A DNA stretch of 64,000 nt, taken from contig JAHFCT010000008.1 in assembly GCA_023249375.1 (NCBI GenBank), positions 27,832-91,831 of the forward strand, in the 5' to 3' direction. Origin of the DNA: Gemmatimonadota bacterium. GTDB taxonomy: Bacteria > Gemmatimonadota > Gemmatimonadetes > Gemmatimonadales > Gemmatimonadaceae. Shown here piece by piece: positions 47,261-55,246 of the stretch; within the stretch, counting starts at the first letter, position 1; the number at the start of each line of letters is the position of its first letter. The notes below the pieces were generated by a model. The model was not told the origin of the DNA. It saw nothing but the letters and a program-made list of their open reading frames with translations, and did no database searches. A program made the position numbers and the translations under genes.

Positions 47261-47815
47261 TCAGCAGCACTCCCACGCGCGCCGCGCCGCGAGCACCAAG
47301 GGTGAAAGCGCCTGATGCTTCGGCTTCAGCAGCGATCCTCGGCACATGCGCGCGCCGCAGCGGCAGGGGAAACGCTTCTTCCGCGCCGGAGTGTGCGGCT
47401 CGTCCAGCTCGATGGCGTAATCGTAAGCCAGCTCCTCCCCCACGCGGATATTGCGCACGCTCACAATCCACATGTGATCGCCCGCCGGCATCGGCTCGCA
47501 GTTCGGTACGCACGAGTGATTGATGAACCGCGCGTCGTTGCCGCCAATGTTCGCGTCGATCACGCGGTCGTCGTCAAGCTGCAGCAGATACGTATGCTCG
47601 GGATCCTCGTGGTAATCAGGTGCCGTCGGATACCGCCGCTCGCCCTCTGCGTGCGAGATCAGCTCGCCCGTGTATTCAATCACGCGCGTGCCGCGCTTGA
47701 TGGGCGTCAGGGCGTACACGCCAAAACCATGCCGCGGCGACCGCCGCTTCCGGTACTGTGCCGGCGATGCGAGGGGAAGTTGGGAGACGCGCGGCTTCCG
47801 CAGTGAGCGCGGCAT
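47261..47815 (-). CDS. SET-domain protein (lysine-methyltransferase-like)
   Basis: 184 residues. SET motifs: GFGVYALTPIKRGTRVIEYTGELI, then RFINHSCVPNCE (96-107, SAM and active-site pseudoknot), Tyr in EELAYDYAIE, and a post-SET cysteine set CRCGARMC (151-158). The cysteine of NHSC together with CxCx4C resembles the zinc-binding post-SET region of eukaryotic histone methyltransferases. The start at MPRSLRKPRV lies 7 bases after the lon2 stop; a longer frame overlaps lon2 and is not credible. The substrate is unknown; a DNA-binding or ribosomal protein is possible. Confidence 0.85.
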   Translation of the reverse strand: MPRSLRKPRVSQLPLASPAQYRKRRSPRHGFGVYALTPIKRGTRVIEYTGELISHAEGERRYPTAPDYHEDPEHTYLLQLDDDRVIDANIGGNDARFINHSCVPNCEPMPAGDHMWIVSVRNIRVGEELAYDYAIELDEPHTPARKKRFPCRCGARMCRGSLLKPKHQALSPLVLAARRAWECC

Positions 47816-47822
47816 GCGCAGC

Positions 47823-50297
47823 TCAGCGCGGACGGTCGCGGGCTGCCTGCTCGTCGCCGCGCGGCAACACATCGGCCGGCGTCGCGTCCGCCTTCGGCCC
47901 GCCGCCGTCAAAGAGCGGAAGATCATCGGCGAATCCAAGCGGCGGCGCGGGGAGCAGCATGCGCTCGATCGCCTCATCCATCGTGGACACGAACGCAAAG
48001 CGCACCTGCGCGCGCACTTCGTCGGGAAGTTCGCGCAGGTCCTTCTCGTTCGACGCGGGGAGCATCACCTCGCGCAGTCCACTGCGATACGCGGCCAGCA
48101 CCTTTTCCTTCACGCCTCCGATTTCGAGTACCCGCCCGCGCAGCGTCACTTCCCCCGTGACGGCGACGTCGCGCCGCACCGCGCGCCGGCTCATCACGCT
48201 GGCAATCGCCAGGGTCACCGCCACGCCCGCGCTCGGTCCGTCCTTGGGCACCGACCCCGCCGGAAAGTGAATGTGCAGGTCGGTGTGCTTGAACTCTGGA
48301 TCGCCCAGCCGCAGCGTCCGCGCGCGTGAGCGTACGTACGAACAGGCCGCGTCCACGGATTCACGCATCACGTCGCCCAGCTGTCCGGTCACGAGCAGCC
48401 GGCCGCTCCCCGACATCAAGAGCGCCTCGATCGTCATCAGCTCGCCGCCCGTCGTCGTCCACGCGAGCCCGGTGACGGCACCGACCTCCGCCGCCTGCTC
48501 CGCTGCCTCCGCCGCGTAGCGCGGCGGGCCCAGCACATCTTCGATGCGCGCCTGATCCACAACCCACGCGCCGAGTTCACCATCCGCCTTGCGGCGCGCG
48601 CGCTTGCGCATCAGCGACGACAGGTTGCGCTCGAAGTTGCGCAGCCCCGCCTCGCGCGAGTAGCGGCTGGCCAGCAAGCCCAGCGCCTCGTCGGTGAACT
48701 GCAGATCCAGGTCCTCGATGCCGTGCTCGTCGAGCAGCCGCGGCAGCAGGTAGCGCCACGCAATCTCGACTTTCTCCTCGATGGTGTATCCCGCAATGCG
48801 AATGACCTCGAGGCGGTCGCGCAGCGCGTCGGGGATGTCGAAGAGATTGTTGGCCGTCGCGATGAAGAGCACCGACGACAGATCTACCGGCAGGTTCAGG
48901 AAGTGATCGACGAACGTCGCGTTCTGCGACGGGTCGAGCACCTCGAGCATCGCCGCCGCCGGATCACCGCCGGGGCCGCCCGCCGCCATCTTGTCGATCT
49001 CGTCAATCAGGAACACCGGATCGCTGACGCCCACGCGGCGCAGCGCCTGCACCAACAGCCCCGGCAGCGATCCCACGTACGTGCGACGATGTCCGCGAAT
49101 CTCCGCCTCATCGCGCACGCCGCCCACCGAAATGCGATAGAACTTTCGTCCGATCGCCGCGGCAATCGCCTCACCTAGCGACGTCTTGCCCGTCCCCGGC
49201 GGTCCGACGAAACAGAGAATCGGCCCTGGCGCGTTGCCGCCGCGCAGCTTGTGCACCGCGAGATGCTCGAGGATGCGGTCCTTCGCTTCGCGCAGTCCCC
49301 AGTGGCGTTTGTCGAGCGCTTCCTCCACCCGGTCAAGCGCAATGTCCGACGTGCCGTCCGTGCGTCCCCACGGGAGCGCGAGCACCCACTCCAGGTAGTT
49401 GCGCAGCACCTGATACTCGCTTGACGCACTCGACAGTCCGCGCAGTCGCGCCACTTCGCGACGTGCCTCCGTCGCCACCGTCGGCGGCAGCGGGGCCTGC
49501 TCGATCTGCCGCAGCAGCTCCGCGGTCTCGTTCTCCTGCGGATCGCTCTCGCCCAGTTCGCTCTGAATGGCGCGCAGCTGCTGTCGCAGGTAGAACTCGC
49601 GATGGTGCCGCTCGATGTTCACGTCGGTCTGCACGCGCACGTCCTCAAGCACCGCCGAACGTGCGAGTTCCTTCTCGACGCGCGCCAGCACGTAGGCCGC
49701 GCGGTCGGCGAGATCGAGGCGCTGCAGTACTTCGTCCTTGTCCGACGCGCGGAATGGACCGCGCGCGGCAACCAGATCGGCGGCATAGCCCGGCGTGCCC
49801 GCATTGAGCCGCACCAGCGCCGATAACTCGGGCGGCGTCGTCTCGCTCATCTCCACCAGGCGGTCGGCCGCGTCGGCAAGCTGCACCAGCAACGCGCGCA
49901 GCGCCGGCACGTCGTTCGTCGATTCACTCACGGATTCGGTGCGCGCGTATGTCACCGCATCGCGGCGCTCCGTCCCGACGAGCCGTACGCGCGACAAACC
50001 TTCCAGCGTTACCTGCAGCGTGTCGCCGGCCACCGCCGTGCGCGCCACCACGCGCGCCACCACACCAATGCGCCCCACCAACAGCGCGGGATCGCCCGAC
50101 GCGTCGCGCACCGGCGCGACGGCGACGATCACTTCAAGATCGCCCTCCGGGTGTGCCTTGAGCAGCGCCACGTTTTCCGGCGCCCCCATCTGCACGGCAA
50201 CGGTGCCGCGGGGGAAGACCGCCGTCGACCGCAGCACGAGCAGCGGCCGTTCAGCAGCGGCGGAGTCGGCGGGTGAAGACAGCCCGGGCGCGGTCAC
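47823..50297 (-). CDS. lon: ATP-dependent protease Lon (second copy)
   Basis: About 824 residues. N-domain (about 18-205), coiled region with FYLRQQLRAIQSELGE, AAA+ with Walker A GPPGTGKTSLGEA and Walker B FLIDEIDKM, then S16 protease with Ser689 (PKDGPSAG) and Lys732 (GGVKEK). It ends with an Ala/Pro/Asp-rich tail. All catalytic residues are present. The GTG at 50297 fits the N-terminus; a TTG 8 codons upstream is an alternative. A 14-base perfect palindrome lies directly upstream (50311-50324). Distinct from the lon at 3.2-5.6 kb, which sits in the clp cluster. Confidence 0.96.
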   Translation of the reverse strand: MTAPGLSSPADSAAAERPLLVLRSTAVFPRGTVAVQMGAPENVALLKAHPEGDLEVIVAVAPVRDASGDPALLVGRIGVVARVVARTAVAGDTLQVTLEGLSRVRLVGTERRDAVTYARTESVSESTNDVPALRALLVQLADAADRLVEMSETTPPELSALVRLNAGTPGYAADLVAARGPFRASDKDEVLQRLDLADRAAYVLARVEKELARSAVLEDVRVQTDVNIERHHREFYLRQQLRAIQSELGESDPQENETAELLRQIEQAPLPPTVATEARREVARLRGLSSASSEYQVLRNYLEWVLALPWGRTDGTSDIALDRVEEALDKRHWGLREAKDRILEHLAVHKLRGGNAPGPILCFVGPPGTGKTSLGEAIAAAIGRKFYRISVGGVRDEAEIRGHRRTYVGSLPGLLVQALRRVGVSDPVFLIDEIDKMAAGGPGGDPAAAMLEVLDPSQNATFVDHFLNLPVDLSSVLFIATANNLFDIPDALRDRLEVIRIAGYTIEEKVEIAWRYLLPRLLDEHGIEDLDLQFTDEALGLLASRYSREAGLRNFERNLSSLMRKRARRKADGELGAWVVDQARIEDVLGPPRYAAEAAEQAAEVGAVTGLAWTTTGGELMTIEALLMSGSGRLLVTGQLGDVMRESVDAACSYVRSRARTLRLGDPEFKHTDLHIHFPAGSVPKDGPSAGVAVTLAIASVMSRRAVRRDVAVTGEVTLRGRVLEIGGVKEKVLAAYRSGLREVMLPASNEKDLRELPDEVRAQVRFAFVSTMDEAIERMLLPAPPLGFADDLPLFDGGGPKADATPADVLPRGDEQAARDRPR

Positions 50298-50310
50298 GCT
50301 TACAAGGTAG

Positions 50311-50324
50311 CAATTGCGCAATTG
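50311..50324 (-). promoter_or_regulatory. perfect palindrome upstream of lon2
   Basis: CAATTGCGCAATTG, 14 bases, a perfect palindrome about 14 bases before the GTG start. It resembles a dimeric repressor site and may regulate lon2 expression. It also overlaps the alternative TTG start. Confidence 0.4.
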
Positions 50325-50363
50325 AGCGAAAGCCCACGCCCGTAGCCTGAACTCGCCGCCCGC

Positions 50364-50398
50364 CCTCTACCATCTCCCATCTACCATCTACCCTCACT
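50364..50398. repeat. heptamer repeat, five units, upstream of ffh
   Basis: Five consecutive 7-base units (CCTCTAC, CATCTCC, CATCTAC, CATCTAC, CCTCACT). The last unit and the general pattern are shared with 52452-52486, and related to the ten-unit array at 9329-9398. Confidence 0.8.
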
Positions 50399-50414
50399 CT
50401 CACCTCTCCCAGAC

Positions 50415-50420
50415 TATCTT
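50415..50420 (+). promoter_or_regulatory. candidate -10 element for leaderless ffh
   Basis: TATCTT ends 7 bases before the ffh ATG (50428), and there is no Shine-Dalgarno between them. The same hexamer precedes the M48 gene at the same distance. No -35 is convincing. Confidence 0.4.
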
Positions 50421-50427
50421 CCACCCC

Positions 50428-51747
50428 ATGTTCCAGGAACTCTCCGACAAGCTCGAACAGGCGTTCGCCAAACTCCGCGGCCGCGGCGTCCTCAACGAAG
50501 CCGACATCAAGGAAGGCCTGCGCGAAGTCCGCCGCATCCTTCTCGAAGCCGACGTCAACTTCCAGCTCACGCGCGAGTTCCTCGAACGCGTCGAAAAGAA
50601 AGCCGTCGGCGTCTCGCAGATCCGCACCGTCTCGCCCGCGCAGCAGCTCGTCAAGATCGTCTACGACGAACTCACCGCCATGCTCGGCGAGCGCAAGGAA
50701 GGACTCAAGCTCTCCTCGGTGCCGCCCACCGTCGTGCTGATGGTCGGCTTGCAAGGCTCAGGCAAGACGACGACCGCCGCAAAACTCGCGCGCCGTCTCA
50801 AAGGTGAAGGGCGCCAAGTGCGCCTCATCGCCGCCGACGTCTATCGCCCCGCCGCCATCGATCAGCTCGAAACGCTCGGCAAAGAGCTCGACGTCCCCGT
50901 CTATTCCGATCGCAGCACCACCGACGTGATCAAAATCGCGCGCGCCGGCCTCGATGTCTCACGCCGCGAGCGCGACCGCGTCACCATCATCGATACCGCC
51001 GGCCGCCTGCAGATCGATGACGAGATGATGAACGAACTGCGCCGCCTCAAAGACGCGGTGCGCCCCGACGAAATCCTCCTCGTCGCCGACGGCATGACCG
51101 GCCAGGACGCCGTGAAGATCGCGCAAGGCTTCGACAGCGCGCTCGGCGTCACCGGCGTCATCCTCACCAAGATGGACGGCGACGCGCGCGGCGGTGCGGC
51201 GCTCAGCATCTACGGTGTCACCAAGAAACCCATCAAGTACATCGGTGTCGGCGAAAAGTCCGACGCGCTCGAGGAGTTCCATCCCGATCGCATGGCCGGA
51301 CGCATCCTGCAGCAGGGCGACGTCCTCACGCTCGTCGAAAAGGCGCAAGGCGCCATCGACGCCGACGAAGCCAAGCGCCTCGACAAGAAAGTCCGCAAAG
51401 AAGGCATGGACCTCGGCGACTTCCTCGCGGCCATGAAGCAGATTCAGCGCCTCGGCCCGATGGAAGGCATCCTCAAGATGCTCCCCGGCGTCAACAGCAA
51501 AATGCTGAAGCAGGCCAACACCGATCCCAAGCGGATGAAGCATCTCGAGGCGATCATCCTCTCCATGACCGTCGAGGAGCGCAAGAAGCCCGACATCCTC
51601 AACGGCTCGCGCCGAGCACGCATCGCCAAGGGCTGCGGCCGCCCCATCAGCGAAGTCAACAAGATGCTCGAGCAGTTCCGCGGCATGCAGAAGATGATGA
51701 AAGCCATGAAGGGAGGCGGCCGCATGCAGTTCCCGGGGATGCGCTAG
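50428..51747 (+). CDS. ffh: signal recognition particle protein Ffh
   Basis: 439 residues. N-domain (FQELSDKLEQAFAKLRGRG), GTPase G-domain with G1 GLQGSGKTTTAAKLA, DTAGRL (G3), TKMDGDARGG (G4) and IKYIGVGEK, then the Met-rich M-domain with MKQIQRLGPMEGILKMLPG and RRARIAKGCGRPISEVNKML, which binds 4.5S RNA. It targets nascent membrane proteins to the FtsY/SecYEG complex. A DinB-family gene lies convergently after a 107-base palindrome. The 4.5S RNA gene is not recognised in the window. Confidence 0.97.
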   Translation: MFQELSDKLEQAFAKLRGRGVLNEADIKEGLREVRRILLEADVNFQLTREFLERVEKKAVGVSQIRTVSPAQQLVKIVYDELTAMLGERKEGLKLSSVPPTVVLMVGLQGSGKTTTAAKLARRLKGEGRQVRLIAADVYRPAAIDQLETLGKELDVPVYSDRSTTDVIKIARAGLDVSRRERDRVTIIDTAGRLQIDDEMMNELRRLKDAVRPDEILLVADGMTGQDAVKIAQGFDSALGVTGVILTKMDGDARGGAALSIYGVTKKPIKYIGVGEKSDALEEFHPDRMAGRILQQGDVLTLVEKAQGAIDADEAKRLDKKVRKEGMDLGDFLAAMKQIQRLGPMEGILKMLPGVNSKMLKQANTDPKRMKHLEAIILSMTVEERKKPDILNGSRRARIAKGCGRPISEVNKMLEQFRGMQKMMKAMKGGGRMQFPGMR

Positions 51748-51753
51748 CGCCGC

Positions 51754-51860
51754 GCGAGCGACGGGTGTTGACCCGCGCGAAATTTTCGGGCCCATCGAAG
51801 GCGCTTTGGCACCCTCGGTGGGCCCTCAAGTATTCGCGCGGACCAACACCCGTCGCTCGC
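51754..51860. terminator. 107-base imperfect palindrome between ffh and dinB
   Basis: Outer arms of 17 identical complementary bases (51754-51770 and 51844-51860), then CCGCGCGAA (51773-51781)/TTCGCGCGG (51833-51841), then GGGCCCA (51788-51794)/TGGGCCC (51819-51825), with mismatched loops between. It fills almost all of the gap between the two convergent genes and can act as a terminator in both directions. Unusually long for an intrinsic terminator. Confidence 0.7.
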
Positions 51861-51864
51861 ACCC

Positions 51865-52335
51865 TCAGCTGCGATCTTCGAACGCCGGCGGCGTGATGCC
51901 GAGCGCGCGGAGATAGACGTAGCCCTGCGCCCGATGATGGATCTCGTTGTCGATAACGTACATGAAGAGATCGTTCAGCTTGCCCGTGTACTGGCCAAAG
52001 GCCGTAATCGTCTCGGGAAAACGCGACGCCTCGATCTTCGGCCAGAGCGCATCGAGTTTCGCAGTATCCGCATCCCACGCGGCGAGCACTTCCGACTTTG
52101 TCTTCGCTTTGCCCTCGGCGAAGCTCGCCCAGCTGCCGGTGACGGTGCCCTCGGTCATTGGCACTGTCATCGAAAGAAACTCGTTGCACATCTCGCCGAA
52201 GCTCCGCATGCCGCCAACCGAATAGCCGAAGAGCTGATCATCGGGAAACGCTGCAATCACGCGCCGCGTCAGCCGACGATGCGCTTGCCAGTGCGTTAGC
52301 GCCGCGGCCTGAGTGAGAAACGCGCTGTCGGACAT
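51865..52335 (-). CDS. DinB-family protein (putative metal-dependent enzyme)
   Basis: 156 residues, four-helix bundle. Metal-binding histidines are expected at HWQAH (about 15-19) and the late NEIHHRAQGYVYLR motif (His133/134), the hallmarks of DinB/YfiT-like proteins. Start MSDSAFLTQ has AAGGAG 6 bases upstream. Substrate unknown; relatives are thiol-dependent transferases or hydrolases. Two tandem copies of an 11-base sequence occur in its upstream region. Confidence 0.85.
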   Translation of the reverse strand: MSDSAFLTQAAALTHWQAHRRLTRRVIAAFPDDQLFGYSVGGMRSFGEMCNEFLSMTVPMTEGTVTGSWASFAEGKAKTKSEVLAAWDADTAKLDALWPKIEASRFPETITAFGQYTGKLNDLFMYVIDNEIHHRAQGYVYLRALGITPPAFEDRS

Positions 52336-52358
52336 GGGGGGCTCCTTGGCTAAAGTGG

Positions 52359-52380
52359 TTATTCGGTATTTATTCGGTAT
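52359..52380. repeat. tandem 11-base repeat upstream of the DinB gene
   Basis: TTATTCGGTAT occurs twice back to back (52359-52369, 52370-52380), 24 bases from the start codon. A helix-phased direct repeat in an AT-rich patch looks like a transcription-factor site. Confidence 0.7.
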
Positions 52381-52451
52381 ACCAAAGTGAGGCCGCAGCC
52401 GTCGGTGCGCAAGGTCCGCTGAGCTCCGCACTCCGTCAAGCTCCGTCTCCC

Positions 52452-52486
52452 CCTCTCCCATCTCCCATCTCCCATCTACCCTCACT
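52452..52486. repeat. heptamer repeat, five units, upstream of rpsP
   Basis: Units CCTCTCC, CATCTCC, CATCTCC, CATCTAC, CCTCACT. The last base is the first T of the rpsP -35 hexamer, so the array directly abuts the promoter. Confidence 0.8.
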
Positions 52487-52514
52487 TGAGTCCCACCCCC
52501 AACTCGCTTATCCT
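52486..52514 (+). promoter_or_regulatory. promoter of the rpsP operon
   Basis: TTGAGT (52486-52491), 17-base spacer, TATCCT (52509-52514): a good sigma70-type promoter, 113 bases before the rpsP ATG. Confidence 0.7.
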
Positions 52515-52627
52515 TCTTGGCTCGCTGCTCCAAGCGATCCACGCGGATCGCCCCCGGTGCGCCCCGGAGTTTCCGGACGCGCGATGAGCCTGGTGGCAGC
52601 GCCACACCGCTTCTTGGAGTACATCCG

Positions 52628-52942
52628 ATGGCCGTTTCCATTCGTCTTCGCCGCGCGGGCCGCAAGAAGGCCCCCATGTACCGCATCGTCGTCGCCGACT
52701 CGCGCATGCCGCGTGACGGCAAGTTCATCGAAGTCATCGGACAGTATCAGCCCCGCACGGGCGAAAAGGCCGTGGCGCTGAACACCGAACGCGCCAACTA
52801 CTGGCTCGACAACGGCGCGCAGCCGTCCGACACCGTGCGCTCGCTCCTCCGCAAGGCGGGCGTGCTCAAGGCGCGTCACGAGACGCGGCTCGCGGCCAAG
52901 CTCGCCGCCTCTGCCGTCCCCGTCGCGGAGACCAGCGAGTAG
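52628..52942 (+). CDS. rpsP: 30S ribosomal protein S16
   Basis: 104 residues. Start [26 protein letters not shown] is the standard S16 beginning, with TTGGAG about 9 bases upstream. The body includes [42 protein letters not shown], typical of the family, and a C-terminal Ala-rich extension. First gene of rpsP-rimM-trmD-rplS-rnhB. Confidence 0.97.
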   Translation: MAVSIRLRRAGRKKAPMYRIVVADSRMPRDGKFIEVIGQYQPRTGEKAVALNTERANYWLDNGAQPSDTVRSLLRKAGVLKARHETRLAAKLAASAVPVAETSE

Positions 52943-52944
52943 TC

Positions 52945-53490
52945 GTGAGCACCGGACCCACCGCGGTCGTCGGGCGCATTCGTCGCGCCCACGGCATCAA
53001 AGGTGAAGTCGTGGTGGCCCTGCAGACCGACGCGCCGGACGCGATCTTCGCGCTCGGCGCGCGAGTCTTTGTGGGCGCTCCCGACGGCACGCTCGCGCCT
53101 GATCCAACGACCGGCGTCCTTCGCGAACTCAAGGTGAAGGGCGCGCGCGATTTTCAGGACGGCCTCCTCGTGCTCTTCGAAGGCATCGTCGATCGCACCG
53201 AAGCCGAAAAATGGCGCGGCCGCACGCTGCATCTGCCCATCGACCAACTTGAGCCGCCCGAAGAGGGCGAGCTGTGGGCGCACGAACTTCCGGGCATGCG
53301 CGTCATCGATCCGCAGGGTGCCGCCGTTGGTGAAGTGAGCGGCTATTACGAGCTGCCGCAGGGCTTCGTCCTCGAGATCGCCACGCCACGCGGTTCGCGC
53401 GATGTGCCCTTCAACGATGCCTTCGTCGTCAGCTTCGACCGCGAGGCCCGCGTGATTACGCTCGACGCGCCCGCCGGGCTGCTCGAGTGA
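52945..53490 (+). CDS. rimM: ribosome maturation factor RimM
   Basis: 181 residues. N-terminal RimM domain (VGRIRRAHGIKGEVVVALQTD) and C-terminal PRC barrel (LWAHELPGMRVIDPQGAAVGEVSGYYELPQGFVLEI). It binds S19 and assists 30S maturation. GTG start 2 bases after the rpsP stop. It is followed by trmD with a 4-base overlap (GTGA). Confidence 0.93.
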   Translation: MSTGPTAVVGRIRRAHGIKGEVVVALQTDAPDAIFALGARVFVGAPDGTLAPDPTTGVLRELKVKGARDFQDGLLVLFEGIVDRTEAEKWRGRTLHLPIDQLEPPEEGELWAHELPGMRVIDPQGAAVGEVSGYYELPQGFVLEIATPRGSRDVPFNDAFVVSFDREARVITLDAPAGLLE

Positions 53491-54155
53491 AGATCAACAT
53501 CGTCACCATCTTCCCCGAGTTCTTCGCCGGGCCGCTGTCGCTCAGCATTCCCGACAAGGCGCGCGAGGCGGGCAGCGTCACGTACAACGTCGTCGACCTG
53601 CGCGATTACACGCACGACCGCCATCGCACCGTCGACGACTATCCGTACGGCGGCGGCGCGGGCATGGTGATGAAGCCCGGTCCGTTCTTCGAGTGCGTCG
53701 AAGCCCTCGGCGCCAAGGCGCCCATCGTGCTCCTCTCGCCGCGCGGCAAGGTCTTCTCGCACGCCGACGCGGAGCGCTTCGCCGCGCTAGATGAACTCAC
53801 GCTGCTCTGCGGCCATTACAAGGACGTCGACCAACGCGTGGCCGATCATCTCGCCACCGAAGAGATCTCGATTGGCGACTTCGTGCTCTCAGGTGGAGAG
53901 CCGGCGGCGCTGTGCATCGTCGATGCGGTCGTGCGCCTGCTGCCCGGCGCCATGAGCGACCACGATAGCGCCCGCGGCGATTCGTTCTACGGCCGCGGCA
54001 TCTCGGCGCCCAGCTACACGCGGCCGCCAGAGTTCCGCGGGCACCTGGTGCCCGACGTTCTGCTGTCGGGACACCACGCCGAGATCGAGAAGTGGCGGAA
54101 ACTCGAGGGGGAGCGACTCACGCGTGAACGCGAAGAGGGCGCGCCACCCTCCTAA
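53487..54155 (+). CDS. trmD: tRNA (guanine-N1)-methyltransferase TrmD
   Basis: 222 residues, a little shorter than usual (240-250). SPOUT fold: MKINIVTIFPEFFAGPLS start, YPYGGGAGMVMKPGPFF, knot motifs LLSPRGKVFSH, LCGHYKDVDQRV and SIGDFVLSGGEPAALCIVDAVVRLLPG. It makes m1G37 in tRNA. The GTG start overlaps rimM by 4 bases. The C-terminal domain ends soon after the HHAEIEKWRKLEGERLT motif, which accounts for the short length. Confidence 0.96.
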   Translation: MKINIVTIFPEFFAGPLSLSIPDKAREAGSVTYNVVDLRDYTHDRHRTVDDYPYGGGAGMVMKPGPFFECVEALGAKAPIVLLSPRGKVFSHADAERFAALDELTLLCGHYKDVDQRVADHLATEEISIGDFVLSGGEPAALCIVDAVVRLLPGAMSDHDSARGDSFYGRGISAPSYTRPPEFRGHLVPDVLLSGHHAEIEKWRKLEGERLTREREEGAPPS

Positions 54156-54174
54156 CTCCAAGCAATTGTTGAGC

Positions 54175-54203
54175 TTGACTACCAGCCACGAGCCGGATAG
54201 CTT
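54175..54203 (+). promoter_or_regulatory. internal promoter of rplS
   Basis: TTGACT (54175-54180), 17-base spacer, TAGCTT (54198-54203), 45 bases before the rplS ATG. An inverted repeat CGAGCC/GGCTCG surrounds the -10. It suggests rplS-rnhB can be transcribed apart from rpsP-rimM-trmD. Confidence 0.65.
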
Positions 54204-54247
54204 TCAAGGCTCGACAACAGCCCCTAAATACAAGCCGGACACCGCAT

Positions 54248-54628
54248 ATGCACACCTTCAGCGAAACCGAAAAAGAGTGGCTCAAGAAAGTCCCGCCGTT
54301 CCGCGCAGGCGACACCGTCAAGGTGAACGTCCGCGTGAAGGAAGGTGACAAGGAGCGCGTCCAGGCGTTTGAGGGTGTCGTCATCGCGCGCAAGGGCGAA
54401 GGCGTGAGCGCCACGTTCACCGTGCGCAAGATCAGCAACGGCGTTGGTGTGGAGCGCATCTTCCCGGTGCATTCGCCGATGCTCGAGAGCATCAGCGTGA
54501 TGCGTCGCGGCCGCGTGCGTCGCGCCAAGCTGTTCTATCTCCGCGAACTCACGGGCAAGGCCACGCGCATCAAGGAGAAGAAGGTGCGTGTCGCGGTGCC
54601 GGTCACCGGTTCAACCGAGCAGGCGTAA
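54248..54628 (+). CDS. rplS: 50S ribosomal protein L19
   Basis: 126 residues. Start [33 protein letters not shown], then [37 protein letters not shown] and [26 protein letters not shown], all classic L19. Weak Shine-Dalgarno, own promoter upstream. It sits at the 30S-50S interface. Confidence 0.97.
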   Translation: MHTFSETEKEWLKKVPPFRAGDTVKVNVRVKEGDKERVQAFEGVVIARKGEGVSATFTVRKISNGVGVERIFPVHSPMLESISVMRRGRVRRAKLFYLRELTGKATRIKEKKVRVAVPVTGSTEQA

Positions 54629-54634
54629 CGCCGC

Positions 54635-55246
54635 ATGGGCCGGTGGAGCGCTGTCGAGCGCTCGCTGCGCGCCCAAGGCGCCCGGCTCATCGCCGGAGTT
54701 GACGAAGTCGGACGGGGCCCGCTTGCGGGCCCCGTTTTCGCATGCGCCATCATCATGCCGCCAGGCATGCGGGCGATCGCCGGCGTCGAGGACTCCAAGA
54801 GACTCAGCGCCGCCGAGCGTGAGCGGCTGGCGGTGAAGATCCGCGAGAAGGCGCTGTGGGTCGCGCTGGGCGCGGCGAGCGTGCGCGAGATCGCCGCGCT
54901 CAACATCTATCAGGCGACGGCCCTGGCGATGCGTCGTGCGATTGGCCGGCTGGGTGAGCGCCCTGACGCCGTGCTCGTAGACGGCAAGCCCATCAAGACG
55001 CTGGGCGTGCCGCATCGCGCGTTCGTGGGCGGCGACTCGCGCATCTATACAATTGCGTGTGCGAGCATTGTGGCGAAGGTGGCGCGGGATCGGCTGATGC
55101 GGTCACTCGCAGCTCGCCACCCAGGATATGGGTGGGAAGCCAATGCCGGATACGGGACGCCGGTGCATATGGCGGCCCTCCGCGAGCGGGGGATGACGGC
55201 CCATCACCGGGCGCTGTTTTGCGCGGGGATTCTGGCTGGGTTGTGA
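54635..55246 (+). CDS. rnhB: ribonuclease HII
   Basis: 203 residues. Catalytic motif GVDEVGRGPLAGPV (Asp23, Glu24), then EDSKRLSAAERERL, DGKP and a later Asp in DRLMRSLAARHPGYGWEANAGYGT region. It removes RNA from RNA:DNA hybrids and single ribonucleotides. Last gene of the ribosomal operon, 6 bases after rplS. A terminator-like hairpin is encoded inside its motif at 54712-54738. Confidence 0.95.
   Translation: MGRWSAVERSLRAQGARLIAGVDEVGRGPLAGPVFACAIIMPPGMRAIAGVEDSKRLSAAERERLAVKIREKALWVALGAASVREIAALNIYQATALAMRRAIGRLGERPDAVLVDGKPIKTLGVPHRAFVGGDSRIYTIACASIVAKVARDRLMRSLAARHPGYGWEANAGYGTPVHMAALRERGMTAHHRALFCAGILAGL
54712..54738 (+). terminator. terminator-like hairpin inside the start of rnhB
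   Basis: Arms ACGGGGCCCG (54712-54721) and CGGGCCCCGT (54726-54735), loop CTTG, followed by TTTT (54735-54738), 78 bases into rnhB. The codons encode the conserved GRGPLAGPV motif, which in GC-rich DNA tends to be palindromic, so it may be coincidental. Confidence 0.4.

Noticed and set aside
45907..47523. 538-codon open frame opposite the DUF445 and SET genes
   Set aside because: Runs across two genes of the other strand and shows no family features; shadow frame.
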